The notes beneath the pieces are model-generated. The model was not told the DNA's origin. It worked only from the letters and a program-made list of their open reading frames with translations, and ran no database searches. A stretch of DNA of 64,000 nt. Source: Haloferax sp. Atlit-12N (GTDB lineage: Archaea; Halobacteriota; Halobacteria; Halobacteriales; Haloferacaceae). The position numbers and the translations under genes were made by a program. Below are positions 9,094 to 17,357 of the stretch, piece after piece; the stretch's first letter is position 1, and the number at the start of each line of letters is the position of its first letter. The stretch is from the NCBI RefSeq assembly GCF_003383095.1, contig NZ_PSYW01000003.1:186001-250000 (forward strand), written 5' to 3'.

Positions 9094-10181
9094 TGACGGT
9101 CGAAATCGGCGTCGAGGAGATAGAGGACATCGCGCTCGGCGCGACCGTCCTCGGCACCGGCGGCGGGGGCGACCCCCACGTCGGCAAACTCGTGGCGAAG
9201 CAGGCCATCGAGGAGTTCGGGCCCGTCGAACTCCTTCCCCCGGACGAACTGGACGCGGACGACTTCGTCATCCCGACCGCCCAGATGGGCGCACCGACCG
9301 TCTCGGTCGAGAAGCTTCCGGGCGGGCAGGAGGCCGTCGCCTCGATGGAGCGCATCGAGCGCGAACTCGGGAAGACCGCCGACGCGACGATGCCAATCGA
9401 GTGCGGCGGCATCAACTCGACGTTCCCCTTCGCCGTCGCGGCCCGCCGCGGGCTCCCCGTGGTCGACGCCGACGGCATGGGTCGGGCGTTCCCCGAACTC
9501 CAACACGAGACGTTCAACATCTACGGCGTCAGCGGGACGCCCGCCGCCGTCAGCGACGAGCGGGGGAACTCCTGTCTCATCGAGACGGACGACAACGACC
9601 AGTTGGAGTGGCTGGCCCGCGGCGTCACGGTCAGAATGGGCGGCGTCGCCTACGTCTCCGACTACCCGATGACCGGGGCGCAGGTCAAAGAGACTGCCAT
9701 CCCCGGCACGATGTCGCTCGCCCGCGACCTCGGCCGCGCGCTCCGACTCGCCGAGGACGACGCGATGAGCGCCATCCGCGAGGTGACCCGCGAGTCGATT
9801 TACGGCGAGGCGCGGTCCCTGTTCGAGGGGAAAATCGTCGACGTCCAGCGCCGCACCGAGCGCGGGTTCGTCTTCGGCCACGTCGACATCGATGGCCTCG
9901 ATTCTGACGAGGGGTCGACGATGCGCATCGAGTTCCAAAACGAGAACCTCGGCGCGACCGTCGACGGGAGCTACGTGGCGACCGTCCCCGACCTCATCAC
10001 CGTCCTCGACCGCGAGACGGGCGGCCCGATTCCGACCGAAAGCCTCCGGTACGGGGCGCGAGTCCGCGTACTCGGCATCCGGACGCCAGAGATAATGCGG
10101 ACGCCCGCCGCGCTCGACGTGTGGGGTCCGGCGTCGTTCGGCCTCGACGCGACCTACGAACCACTCGCGGACCACCCATGA
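9093..10181 (+). CDS. DUF917 family protein, copy 2
   Basis: A 362-residue paralog of copy 1 with the same landmarks: VLGTGGGGDPHVGKLVAKQA near residue 17, GAPTVSVEKLPGG, VDADGMGRAFPELQ, and FQNENLGATVDG near the C-terminal third. Copies 1 and 2 share the extended phrase AIEEFGPVELL / AIEEHGPVDLI, so they are the closer pair. The ATG overlaps the TAA of the hydantoinase gene by one base (TAATG). It is probably a subunit or a specificity variant acting with the HyuA-like protein. The biochemical role is inferred only. Confidence 0.88.
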   Translation: MTVEIGVEEIEDIALGATVLGTGGGGDPHVGKLVAKQAIEEFGPVELLPPDELDADDFVIPTAQMGAPTVSVEKLPGGQEAVASMERIERELGKTADATMPIECGGINSTFPFAVAARRGLPVVDADGMGRAFPELQHETFNIYGVSGTPAAVSDERGNSCLIETDDNDQLEWLARGVTVRMGGVAYVSDYPMTGAQVKETAIPGTMSLARDLGRALRLAEDDAMSAIREVTRESIYGEARSLFEGKIVDVQRRTERGFVFGHVDIDGLDSDEGSTMRIEFQNENLGATVDGSYVATVPDLITVLDRETGGPIPTESLRYGARVRVLGIRTPEIMRTPAALDVWGPASFGLDATYEPLADHP

Positions 10182-11293
10182 GTTTCGACATCCCACACCT
10201 GACGGAGGTAACGCTCGACGACCTCGAAGCGCTCGGCATCGGCGCGGGCATCCTCGGCACCGGCGGCGGGGGCAACCCCCGCCTCGGCCGACTGCGCCTG
10301 CAGACGCTCCTCGAAGACGACGCCTACCCCGACTCGGTCGAACTGGTCGACCCGCGGGACCTGCCGGCCGACGCCACCGTGGCGAGCGTCGGCGGGATGG
10401 GCGCGCCCACCATCAGCGTCGAAAAGTTCGCCGGCGGCGACGAGGAAGTCCAGTCGCTTCGCGCCATCGAAGACCTCTCCGGCGAGACGGTCGACGCGCT
10501 CATTCCCGGCGAAATCGGCGGCGCGAACAGCATGGCCCCGCTGTGCGTGGCGGCGATGACCGACCTCCCCGTGGTCGACGCCGACGGCATGGGCCGGGCG
10601 TTCCCCGAACTCCAGATGGACACGTTCTTCATCTACGGCACGCCCGTGAACTACGCGGCGACGACCGACGAGCGCGGCAATCAGGTCGTCTACCGGGACA
10701 TCGACTCGGCCAAGCGCCTCGAAGACCTCGCGCGGGCCATCACCGTCCAGATGGGTGGGCGCTCGGGCTACGCCTTCCCGCTCATGACCGGTGAGTTCGT
10801 CTCGGAGTACGCGGTTCCCCACACCGTCTCGCTCGCCACCGAACTCGGTCGGGCGGTCGAACGCGCCCGCGACGCCGGCACCGACCCCGTCGACGCCGGC
10901 CGCGAACTGCTCGGCGGCGAGGAGCTGTTCGCCGGCAAAATCGTTGACGTGCACCGTCGCAACCGCGACGGCTTCGCCCTCGGGAGCGTCACGCTCACCG
11001 GGTTGGACGAGGACGCGACCCTCGAAATCGAGTTCCAAAACGAGTTCCTCGTCGCGCGGGACGACGACGGCGAGCTGCTCACGACCGTCCCCGACCTCAT
11101 CTGTCTGGTCGACACCGACACCGGCGCGCCGGTCATGACCGATGCCCTGCGATACGGCCAGCGCGTCCGCGTCCTCGGCGTGCCCGCACCCGAACTGCTC
11201 ACGACGCCCGAGGCGCTCGACGTCATCGGCCCCGAAGCGTTCGGCTACGACATCCCCTACGACCCGCTTCCGCGGGACGAGACGGGATGGTGA
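10178..11293 (+). CDS. DUF917 family protein, copy 3
   Basis: The third paralog, 371 residues. It has ILGTGGGGNPRLGRLRLQ near residues 28-45 (GGGGN rather than GGGGD), GAPTISVEKFAGG, VDADGMGRAFPELQ and FQNEFLVARDDDGE. It is the most diverged of the three in the glycine block and in the region after it. It overlaps copy 2 by 4 bp and is the last gene of the operon. Three DUF917 copies with one hydantoinase could form a hetero-oligomer or handle successive intermediates, but this cannot be decided from sequence. Confidence 0.87.
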   Translation: MSFDIPHLTEVTLDDLEALGIGAGILGTGGGGNPRLGRLRLQTLLEDDAYPDSVELVDPRDLPADATVASVGGMGAPTISVEKFAGGDEEVQSLRAIEDLSGETVDALIPGEIGGANSMAPLCVAAMTDLPVVDADGMGRAFPELQMDTFFIYGTPVNYAATTDERGNQVVYRDIDSAKRLEDLARAITVQMGGRSGYAFPLMTGEFVSEYAVPHTVSLATELGRAVERARDAGTDPVDAGRELLGGEELFAGKIVDVHRRNRDGFALGSVTLTGLDEDATLEIEFQNEFLVARDDDGELLTTVPDLICLVDTDTGAPVMTDALRYGQRVRVLGVPAPELLTTPEALDVIGPEAFGYDIPYDPLPRDETGW

Positions 11294-11424
11294 CGCCGCA
11301 GTCGCCGCAGTCCCACCGCCGTCCTAACCGCTGAATCGCCCTCGAAGCCGCGTTTCGCGCGGCGTCCCGCGACCGAACCAACTCGTACCACCACCCAGTT
11401 CCCCGACGCGCGAACTAGCCAATT

Positions 11425-11443
11425 CGACACAACTTGTGTGTCG
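11425..11443. repeat. 7-bp inverted repeat upstream of the Lrp-type gene (candidate operator)
   Basis: CGACACA and TGTGTCG are perfect inverted arms separated by 5 nt (ACTTG), 57 bp upstream of ATG 11501. The size and dyad suit an Lrp-dimer autoregulatory site. TTTT follows the right arm, so a terminator for the upstream operon is an alternative. Confidence 0.4.
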
Positions 11444-11500
11444 TTTTGATTCGTTTGCGCCACCAGCAGTTTCAAATCGACCCCTCGAATATATCCGACC

Positions 11501-12031
11501 ATGGAAAACCCCGACCTCACGTCCGCCGACACCCCGTCCGACCCGAACACACCGGAGGCCGTCCTCGAAAACTACCTCGACGAGCACGACTACGAGATAT
11601 TCCGCGCGCTCAACGAGAACGGCCGCATCTCAGACACGGAGCTCGCCGAACGTGTCGGTCTCTCCCGGACCGCGGTCCGTCGCCGGCGCGAGAAACTTCA
11701 AGAGAGCGACGTGCTCGAAATCCTCGCAGTCATCGTTCTCCAGGAGGCCGACCTCGCCGACGCGCAGATTCTCGTCTCGTTCAACCAACACGTCTCCTCC
11801 GAGGTACGGACCGAGTTCATCACGATGCTCATCGACGAAGGGCTCATCTACAACACGAGTTCCTGTCTCGGCGAGTACGACCTCATCTTCAGCGCGTGGC
11901 ACACCGACCTGAACGCGCTGAAAGAGTACGTCTGGGACCTCTTCGACGGCGAGGAAATCGTCGACGACTACACCATCATCCCGCTTCTGAAGACGTGGAA
12001 GGCGTGGGACAAAGAGTTGGACCGCCCCTGA
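11501..12031 (+). CDS. Lrp/AsnC family transcriptional regulator
   Basis: A 176-residue regulator. The winged helix-turn-helix occupies about residues 25-75 (YEIFRALNENGRISDTELAERVGLSRTAVRRRREKL), followed by a diverged RAM-type effector domain (ILVSFNQHV... CLGEYDLIFSAWHTDLNALKEYV). It lies downstream of the DUF917 operon and is convergent with the aminotransferase gene. It could regulate the transporter/DUF917 operon, the aminotransferase locus, or itself through the dyad at 11425. The effector is unknown and probably an amino acid or related compound. Confidence 0.88.
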   Translation: MENPDLTSADTPSDPNTPEAVLENYLDEHDYEIFRALNENGRISDTELAERVGLSRTAVRRRREKLQESDVLEILAVIVLQEADLADAQILVSFNQHVSSEVRTEFITMLIDEGLIYNTSSCLGEYDLIFSAWHTDLNALKEYVWDLFDGEEIVDDYTIIPLLKTWKAWDKELDRP

Positions 12032-12064
12032 ATCGGTCGGCGTCACGACCGGTGGGTCCCGCGT

Positions 12065-13375
12065 TCAGGCTAAGTCGTCCAGCGCGACCCGAAGCGCGTC
12101 GACGGCCTCACCGAGTTGCGCCTGCGAAATCGTCAGCGGCGGCTGGAAGCGCATGACGTTCTTGTAGTAGCCGCCGACGCCCATGACGACGTTGGACTCC
12201 TCGCGGAGATGCTCGCCGACCGCGGCGGCGAGTTCCTTGTCAGGGGCGGGCGCGACGTGCTGCGGGCCCGGCTTTTCCGGGTCGACGAGTTCGATGCCCT
12301 GCATCAGTCCGAGGCCCCGGGCCTCTCCGACCACGTCGTAGTCGGATTCGAGCGTGGCGAGTTCGGCCGAGAGCCACTCGCCGTTCTCGCGGGCGTTGTC
12401 GATGATACCGTTCTGCAGTTCCTCGATGGTCGCCAGCGCGGCCGCGCAGGCGACGGGGTTGCCGCCGAACGTCGAGAGGTGGTCGCCGGAGCCGAACGCG
12501 TCCGCGATTTCCGCGGGGGCCGTGAATGCGCCGAGGGGCAGGCCGTTGGCGATGCCCTTCGCCTGCGTCAGGATGTCAGGTTCGACACCGAAGTGCTCGC
12601 TTGCGAACAGTTCGCCGGTGCGGCCGTAGCCGGTCTGGACCTCGTCGGCGATGAGGAGCGCGCCGTGGTCGTGAGCGATGTCCCGAACACGCTTGAGCCA
12701 CGCCTCCGAGGGGACGACGATGCCGGCCTCTCCCATGACGGGTTCGACGACGACCGCCGCGAGGTCGCCGCTGGTGTGCGAGCCGATGACCCGTTCGAGC
12801 GCGTCGGCGCAGTCCGCGCCGCAGGTGTCGCCGTCACAGCGAGGACAGCGGTAGGCGTACGGCGGCGCGGTGTGAGCCACGTCGTTAATCGTCGGGGCCA
12901 TATCCTGCTTGTAGGCCCTGTTGCCGGTGAGCGCGAGACTACCGAGAGTGCGGCCGTGGAAGCCCATCTCCAGCGAGATGACCTCCTTCGAGCCGGTGTA
13001 CTTCCGGGCGAGTTTGATGGCACCCTCGACGGCTTCGGTGCCGGAGTTACAGAAGAAGGTCTTCTGGAGGTCGCCCGGTGTCACCTCGGCGATGGTTTCT
13101 GCGAGGTCGGCAACCGGCCGGTTCGGGTGGACGTACGAACAGCCGTGGACGAACTCCGCTAACTGCTCGGTCGCGGCCTCGACGACGGCCTCGTTGTTGT
13201 GCCCGACGTTCGTCACAGAGATGCCGGAGAACACGTCGAGGTACTCGTTGCCGTCGAAGTCCTCGAGGGTGCAACCGGATGCCCGCTCGACCGGGACGTT
13301 CAGCGATTTCCAAATCGGCATGAGGTAGTCGTCGTACGCTACCTCGACCGACGAATTCGTCTTCCGTTCTCCCAT
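12065..13375 (-). CDS. class III aminotransferase, 4-aminobutyrate/ornithine type
   Basis: A PLP-dependent aminotransferase of 436 residues. PLP-fold landmarks are FFCNSGTEAVEGAIKLAR, GFHGRTLGSLALTG, VVVEPVMGEAG, LLIADEVQTGYGRTG and the Schiff-base lysine in LTQAKGIANGLPLGA. The start at 13375 (MGERKTNSS) was chosen because it lies about 25-30 bp downstream of a TATA-like AATTTATTAGG; a 35-residue in-frame upstream extension covers the promoter. A Cys-rich insertion, CPRCDGDTCGADC, sits after YR near the middle. It is divergent from a semialdehyde dehydrogenase gene, so a GABA-like omega-amino acid is the likely donor. Ornithine, beta-alanine or another omega-amino acid is possible. Confidence 0.88.
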   Translation of the reverse strand: MGERKTNSSVEVAYDDYLMPIWKSLNVPVERASGCTLEDFDGNEYLDVFSGISVTNVGHNNEAVVEAATEQLAEFVHGCSYVHPNRPVADLAETIAEVTPGDLQKTFFCNSGTEAVEGAIKLARKYTGSKEVISLEMGFHGRTLGSLALTGNRAYKQDMAPTINDVAHTAPPYAYRCPRCDGDTCGADCADALERVIGSHTSGDLAAVVVEPVMGEAGIVVPSEAWLKRVRDIAHDHGALLIADEVQTGYGRTGELFASEHFGVEPDILTQAKGIANGLPLGAFTAPAEIADAFGSGDHLSTFGGNPVACAAALATIEELQNGIIDNARENGEWLSAELATLESDYDVVGEARGLGLMQGIELVDPEKPGPQHVAPAPDKELAAAVGEHLREESNVVMGVGGYYKNVMRFQPPLTISQAQLGEAVDALRVALDDLA

Positions 13376-13424
13376 GAACACAACTTCTAAACTGAATCCT
13401 AATAAATTGTTCTGTGTAGGACAA
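13376..13424 (-). promoter_or_regulatory. aminotransferase promoter with candidate operator copies
   Basis: GAACACAAC abuts the start codon (13376-13384). A TATA-like block lies at about 13398-13408 (minus strand AATTTATTAGG). TTGTTC-N6-GGACAA, an imperfect dyad, lies at 13407-13424. The 12-mer ATTGTTCTGTGT recurs exactly upstream of the Lrp gene at 17233, at nearly the same distance from its start. Confidence 0.45.
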
Positions 13425-13500
13425 AGTTCAGAATACTGCGGGTGTGTCGAGACAGAAACGGTCGCTTCAGACTCGAACATAGCTGGTGGCCCCGTACTCG

Positions 13501-13534
13501 AGTGTGTTCGTCACCGACGCGTTTTGAACACAGT
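13501..13534 (+). promoter_or_regulatory. candidate operator upstream of the aldehyde dehydrogenase
   Basis: AGTGTGTTC (13501-13509) and GAACACAGT (13526-13534) form an inverted pair with centres 25 bp apart. A TATA-like ACATTTATC follows at about 13558. The same pair geometry (28 bp) occurs before the APC permease. Confidence 0.45.
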
Positions 13535-13633
13535 CCGAATAATCGTCTTTCACTGGAACATTTATCAACATATGGGTCGACGGTGGAGCCAAGTGGGAGC
13601 CGCGAGCGACCGCCGCGCTCCCGAGAGCCGACC

Positions 13634-15013
13634 ATGAAATCCATCAACCCCGCAACCGAGGAAGTCATCGAGACGCACGAGGAACACGACGAGGCGACGG
13701 TCGACGCGCGCTTGGACGCCGCGTGGGACCGGTTCGAATCGTGGCGCGAGACGCCGATTTCGCGGCGCGAGAAACTGCTCGCGGCCGCGGCCGACGTGCT
13801 GCGCGAGAACAGCGAGGAGTACGCGACGCTGATGACCGAGGAGATGGGCAAGCCCATAGCGCAGGCGGTCTCCGAGGTCGAAAAGTGCGCGTGGGTCTGC
13901 GACTACTACGCCGAACACGCCTCCGAGTTCCTGCAGGACGAGCACATCGGCACCGTGCCGGGGTCGAAAACGTACGTCTCCTACGAACCAATTGGCCCGG
14001 TGCTCGCGGTGATGCCGTGGAACTTCCCGTTCTGGCAGGTGTTCCGGTTCGCTGCCCCGCACATCACCGCCGGGAACGTCGCGGTGCTCAAACACGCGCC
14101 GAACGTCTTCGGGTCCGCCGACGCCATCGCCTCCGTCTTCGAGCGGGCGGGCTATCCGGACGACGTGTTCACCTCGCTGCAGGTCTCCGCCGAGCGCGTT
14201 GCCGGCGTCATCGAAGACGACCGGGTCCGCGGCGTGAGTCTGACCGGAAGCACCCGCGCCGGGCGGGCCGTCGCGGAGACGAGCGGCCGCGAACTCAAGC
14301 CGACGGTGCTCGAACTCGGTGGGAGCGACCCCTTCGTCGTCCTCGACGACGCGCCGCTCGAAGCGACCGCGAAGCAGGCCGCGCGGGCGCGAACGCAGAA
14401 CAACGGCCAGTCGTGTATCGCCGCGAAGCGCTTCCTCGTCCACGAGGCCGTCTACGACGAGTTCGTCGAGCGCTTCACCGAGGAGATGCGGTCGCTGACC
14501 GTCGGCGACCCCACCGACCCCGAGACTGACGTGGGGCCGCAGGCGCGGGCGGACCTGATGGAGACGCTCCACGAGCAGGTCACGGCGTCCGTCGAGGCCG
14601 GCGCGACGCTCCGCCTCGGCGGCGAACCGCTGGACCGACCGGGCCACTACTACCCGCCGACGGTGCTGACCGACGTGCCAGAGGACGCGCCCGCCAGAAC
14701 CGAGGAACTGTTCGGCCCCGTCGCCACCGTCATCGAAGTCGAAGACGAGGCGGAGGCAGTCCGCGTGGCGAACGACACGCCCTACGGCCTCGGCGCGAGC
14801 GTCTGGACGGCCGACGCCGAACGCGGCGAGGCGCTCACGACGAAACTCACCGCGGGCAACGTCGCCGTCAACCACATCGTCGCGTCGGACCCGCGAGTCC
14901 CCTTCAGCGGGACGAAAGACTCGGGCTACGGGACCGAACTCTCCCGGCACGGGATTCGGGAGTTCGTCAACACGAAGACGGTCTGGGTCGAGGACGCGCC
15001 CGCCGACGAGTAA
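13634..15013 (+). CDS. aldehyde dehydrogenase, succinate-semialdehyde dehydrogenase type
   Basis: An NAD(P)-dependent aldehyde dehydrogenase of 459 residues. Motifs are VMPWNFPFWQVFRFAAP, SLTGSTRAGRAVAE, the catalytic Glu block VLELGGSDPFVVL, catalytic Cys in NNGQSCIAAKRF, and the C-terminal PFSGTKDSGYGTELS. The missing N-terminal 20-30 residues relative to long GabD proteins, and the MTEEMGKPIAQA phrase, fit the archaeal short semialdehyde dehydrogenases. ATG 13634 follows an upstream leader; no other start fits the family. It is divergent from the aminotransferase, together giving transamination and then oxidation of the semialdehyde to a dicarboxylate. Confidence 0.9.
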   Translation: MKSINPATEEVIETHEEHDEATVDARLDAAWDRFESWRETPISRREKLLAAAADVLRENSEEYATLMTEEMGKPIAQAVSEVEKCAWVCDYYAEHASEFLQDEHIGTVPGSKTYVSYEPIGPVLAVMPWNFPFWQVFRFAAPHITAGNVAVLKHAPNVFGSADAIASVFERAGYPDDVFTSLQVSAERVAGVIEDDRVRGVSLTGSTRAGRAVAETSGRELKPTVLELGGSDPFVVLDDAPLEATAKQAARARTQNNGQSCIAAKRFLVHEAVYDEFVERFTEEMRSLTVGDPTDPETDVGPQARADLMETLHEQVTASVEAGATLRLGGEPLDRPGHYYPPTVLTDVPEDAPARTEELFGPVATVIEVEDEAEAVRVANDTPYGLGASVWTADAERGEALTTKLTAGNVAVNHIVASDPRVPFSGTKDSGYGTELSRHGIREFVNTKTVWVEDAPADE

Positions 15014-15134
15014 GCCCGGTCCCCGGAGCGACGCCCGCGACGACGCCCGCGTCGACACCCGGAAGGCGAATCGAGCGCTGATATCGTTTCTTTCTGCTCG
15101 ACGAGTTGACTACCATTCGAACCGCCGGCCGTTT

Positions 15135-15156
15135 GGCGATTTTCCGGTGAATCGCC
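15135..15156 (+). terminator. hairpin downstream of the aldehyde dehydrogenase
   Basis: GGCGATT and AATCGCC form a perfect 7-bp stem with an 8-nt loop, about 120 bp after the stop codon. No long T run follows, so a function in termination or transcript stability is only possible. Confidence 0.25.
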
Positions 15157-15193
15157 GGCCAGTTTGTCGTTCCAGACCACCATTCTCTATTGA

Positions 15194-15230
15194 ACTGTGT
15201 TCCTAATTTACTCTAGAAATTGAACACAGT
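15194..15230 (+). promoter_or_regulatory. candidate operator upstream of the APC permease
   Basis: ACTGTGTTC (15194-15202) and GAACACAGT (15222-15230) are exact inverted copies, centres 28 bp apart. A TATA-like AAGATATATAG follows directly, about 25 bp before the permease start. The arrangement fits an Lrp-type site just upstream of TATA. Confidence 0.5.
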
Positions 15231-15262
15231 AAGATATATAGTAGGTAAGTTAGAATGTGGTG

Positions 15263-16675
15263 ATGTCAATCACAACCATGACAGGAGAACTCTCACGCGT
15301 CCTCTCGAAGCGCGACGTGTTCGTGCTCGCGCTCGGCGCGATGATCGGATGGGGTTGGATCGTACAGACGGGGTACTTCATCGACCAGAGCGGCGTCACC
15401 GGCGCTATCTCGGCGTTCGTCCTCGGCGGGTTCATGGTGACCGTCGTCTCGCTCATCTACGGCGAACTCGCCTCGGCGATGCCCTTCGTCGGCGGCGAGC
15501 ACGTCTACAGCATGCGGGCGTTGGGGCCGGCCGGCTCGTTCGTCTGCACGTGGGCGATAATCTTCGGCTACATCAGCGTCGTCGCGTTCGAGGCGGTGGC
15601 GCTCCCGAGCGCCCTCGCGTACATCGTCCCCGGTTTCAACGTGTTCGAACTGTGGACGGTCGCCGGCCAGCCGGTCTACGGCACGTGGGTCGCGACGGGC
15701 GTCATCGGCTCTGTGGTTATCACGTACCTCAATTACCGGGGGGTCCGCCCGGCCGCCCAGTTCCAGGCGATTCTCGCGCTCGTCATCACGCTGGCCGGCC
15801 TGACGCTCCTCGTCGGCGCGCTGTTCAACGGCACGTCGCCGTCCTCGCCGCCGCTCGCGGGGGCCGGCATCGGCGGCGTGTTCACGGTCGCCATCATGAC
15901 GCCGTTCATGTTCGTCGGCTTCGACGTGATTCCGCAGGCCGCGGGCGAGGCCGACGTGTCGCCGAAGCTCCTCGGTGGACTCATCGGCCTCTCGGTCGCC
16001 TGCGCCGCCGCGTTCTACATCGCCGTCATCTGGGCGGCCGGACAGGTCGCCACGGGCGCGACGCTCGTCGAGAGTTCGCTCCCCGCCGCGACGGCGATGG
16101 AAATCGCGTTCGACAGCGTGACCATCGGCCGCATCATGGCGCTGGCCGGCCTCGCGGGCATCCTCACGAGTTGGAACGGCTTCGTCCTCGGTGCCAGCCG
16201 CGCCATCTACGCGATGGCCGACTCGAACATGCTCCCCGAGCGGCTCGCGACGATTCACGACGACCACGACACGCCGTCGACCGCAATCGTGCTCGTCGGC
16301 GGCCTCGCGGCGCTCGCGCCCCTGTTCGGTGAGCAGATGCTCGTGTGGGTCGTCAACGCCGGCGGCCTCGGCATGGTGTCGGCGTGGTTCCTCGTCGTCG
16401 TCTCGTTCCTCGTGCTCCGGTACCGCGACCCCGACTTCGACCGGCCGTTCAAGCTCCCCGCGGGCTACGCGGTCGGCGCGCTCGGCCTGCTGCTGACGGT
16501 GTTCTTCGTCGGTCTCTACCTCCCCGGCTCGCCCTCGGCGCTGGCGTGGCCCTACGAGTGGGCGATGGTCGGCGGCTGGTGCCTGCTCGGCGTCGTCCTG
16601 CTGGCCGTCGCCGGCGGCCTTCCGACTCGGACGGAGGCGAAAGCACACCTGAGCGCCCAGCAACTCGAAGACTGA
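15263..16675 (+). CDS. APC superfamily amino acid permease
   Basis: A membrane transporter of 470 residues with about 12 hydrophobic segments. The N-terminal APC hallmark is FVLALGAMIGWGWIVQTGYF (helix 1), then FMVTVVSLIYGELASAMPFVGGEHVY (helices 2-3) and the helix-6 region IMTPFMFVGFDVIPQAAGEAD. The ATG at 15263 is preferred; GTG 15257 and ATG 15278 are alternatives. It lies downstream of the semialdehyde dehydrogenase and shares candidate operators with it, so it probably imports the amino acid or amine degraded by the pathway. Substrate specificity cannot be read from sequence. Confidence 0.9.
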   Translation: MSITTMTGELSRVLSKRDVFVLALGAMIGWGWIVQTGYFIDQSGVTGAISAFVLGGFMVTVVSLIYGELASAMPFVGGEHVYSMRALGPAGSFVCTWAIIFGYISVVAFEAVALPSALAYIVPGFNVFELWTVAGQPVYGTWVATGVIGSVVITYLNYRGVRPAAQFQAILALVITLAGLTLLVGALFNGTSPSSPPLAGAGIGGVFTVAIMTPFMFVGFDVIPQAAGEADVSPKLLGGLIGLSVACAAAFYIAVIWAAGQVATGATLVESSLPAATAMEIAFDSVTIGRIMALAGLAGILTSWNGFVLGASRAIYAMADSNMLPERLATIHDDHDTPSTAIVLVGGLAALAPLFGEQMLVWVVNAGGLGMVSAWFLVVVSFLVLRYRDPDFDRPFKLPAGYAVGALGLLLTVFFVGLYLPGSPSALAWPYEWAMVGGWCLLGVVLLAVAGGLPTRTEAKAHLSAQQLED

Positions 16676-16738
16676 GCCGCTTCCGGCGGTCGAAGCGCGG
16701 TGCGGATGCGGTAGAGTTCGGATGCGGCGCGGGCCGCG

Positions 16739-17233
16739 TTACGACACGTCGGGGAGGAGGGCGTCTTTCAGTTCTTCGAGTTCGTAGTCGTTCAGCGGGT
16801 TCGGCTCGTCTTTGATGGTCGTGATGACGAACGTCGAACTCGTCCGCGAAATCTCGTCTATCTCCTCGAACTCCGAGATGAGGTCTTCGACCATCCCGCG
16901 CGAGGCGAGGTGCGAAATCAGGACGAAGTCGGTGTCGCCGAGCGTGAAGTACACCTGATTGACACCGGGTACCTCGCCGAGTTTGTCGCCGACCTCCTTG
17001 TGGTACTCCGAGCCGTACTCGGCCCAGACCTCGGTGATGAGCGTGAGGTTCAGCCCGGCCTTCTCGAAATCGACGTCGAAGATGTCGTTTTTGATGATGC
17101 CCTGTTCTTGCAGCCGTTCGAGGCGGTAGTGAACGGTCGACTTCGGGATGCCGGTCTCCTCGGTTATCCGGTCGGGGCTCCCCGATTCGAGCGTCCCGAT
17201 GGCTTTGAGGATTCGAAGGTCCTTCTCGTCCAT
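16739..17233 (-). CDS. Lrp/AsnC family transcriptional regulator
   Basis: A regulator of 164 residues. The winged HTH lies at residues 2-50 (MDEKDLRILKAIG... ITEETGIPKSTVHYRLERL), and the RAM effector domain covers about 65-150 (GLNLTLITEVWAEYG... GDTDFVLISHLAS). It is convergent with the permease gene. Its own promoter carries the ATTGTTCTGTGT element found before the aminotransferase, so it is the best candidate regulator of that aminotransferase/dehydrogenase/permease group, with autoregulation. Confidence 0.9.
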   Translation of the reverse strand: MDEKDLRILKAIGTLESGSPDRITEETGIPKSTVHYRLERLQEQGIIKNDIFDVDFEKAGLNLTLITEVWAEYGSEYHKEVGDKLGEVPGVNQVYFTLGDTDFVLISHLASRGMVEDLISEFEEIDEISRTSSTFVITTIKDEPNPLNDYELEELKDALLPDVS

Positions 17234-17262
17234 GGACCGTAATCAGAAGTGCAACGATATTA

Positions 17263-17277
17263 TTGTTCTGTGTCCAA
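17263..17277 (-). promoter_or_regulatory. candidate autoregulatory operator of the Lrp-type gene
   Basis: TTGTTCTGTGTCCAA overlaps the upstream edge of a TATA-like AATAATATC (minus strand) about 30 bp before start codon 17233. Twelve bases are identical to the site at 13406-13417. Confidence 0.45.
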
Positions 17278-17357
17278 TCCCAGCCGCGTCGGGGAGAAAG
17301 CGGCAAGACGGTGGTGAGACGGGCGCGGCGTAGACGCCGGTACCGGTGAGTCGGGGG

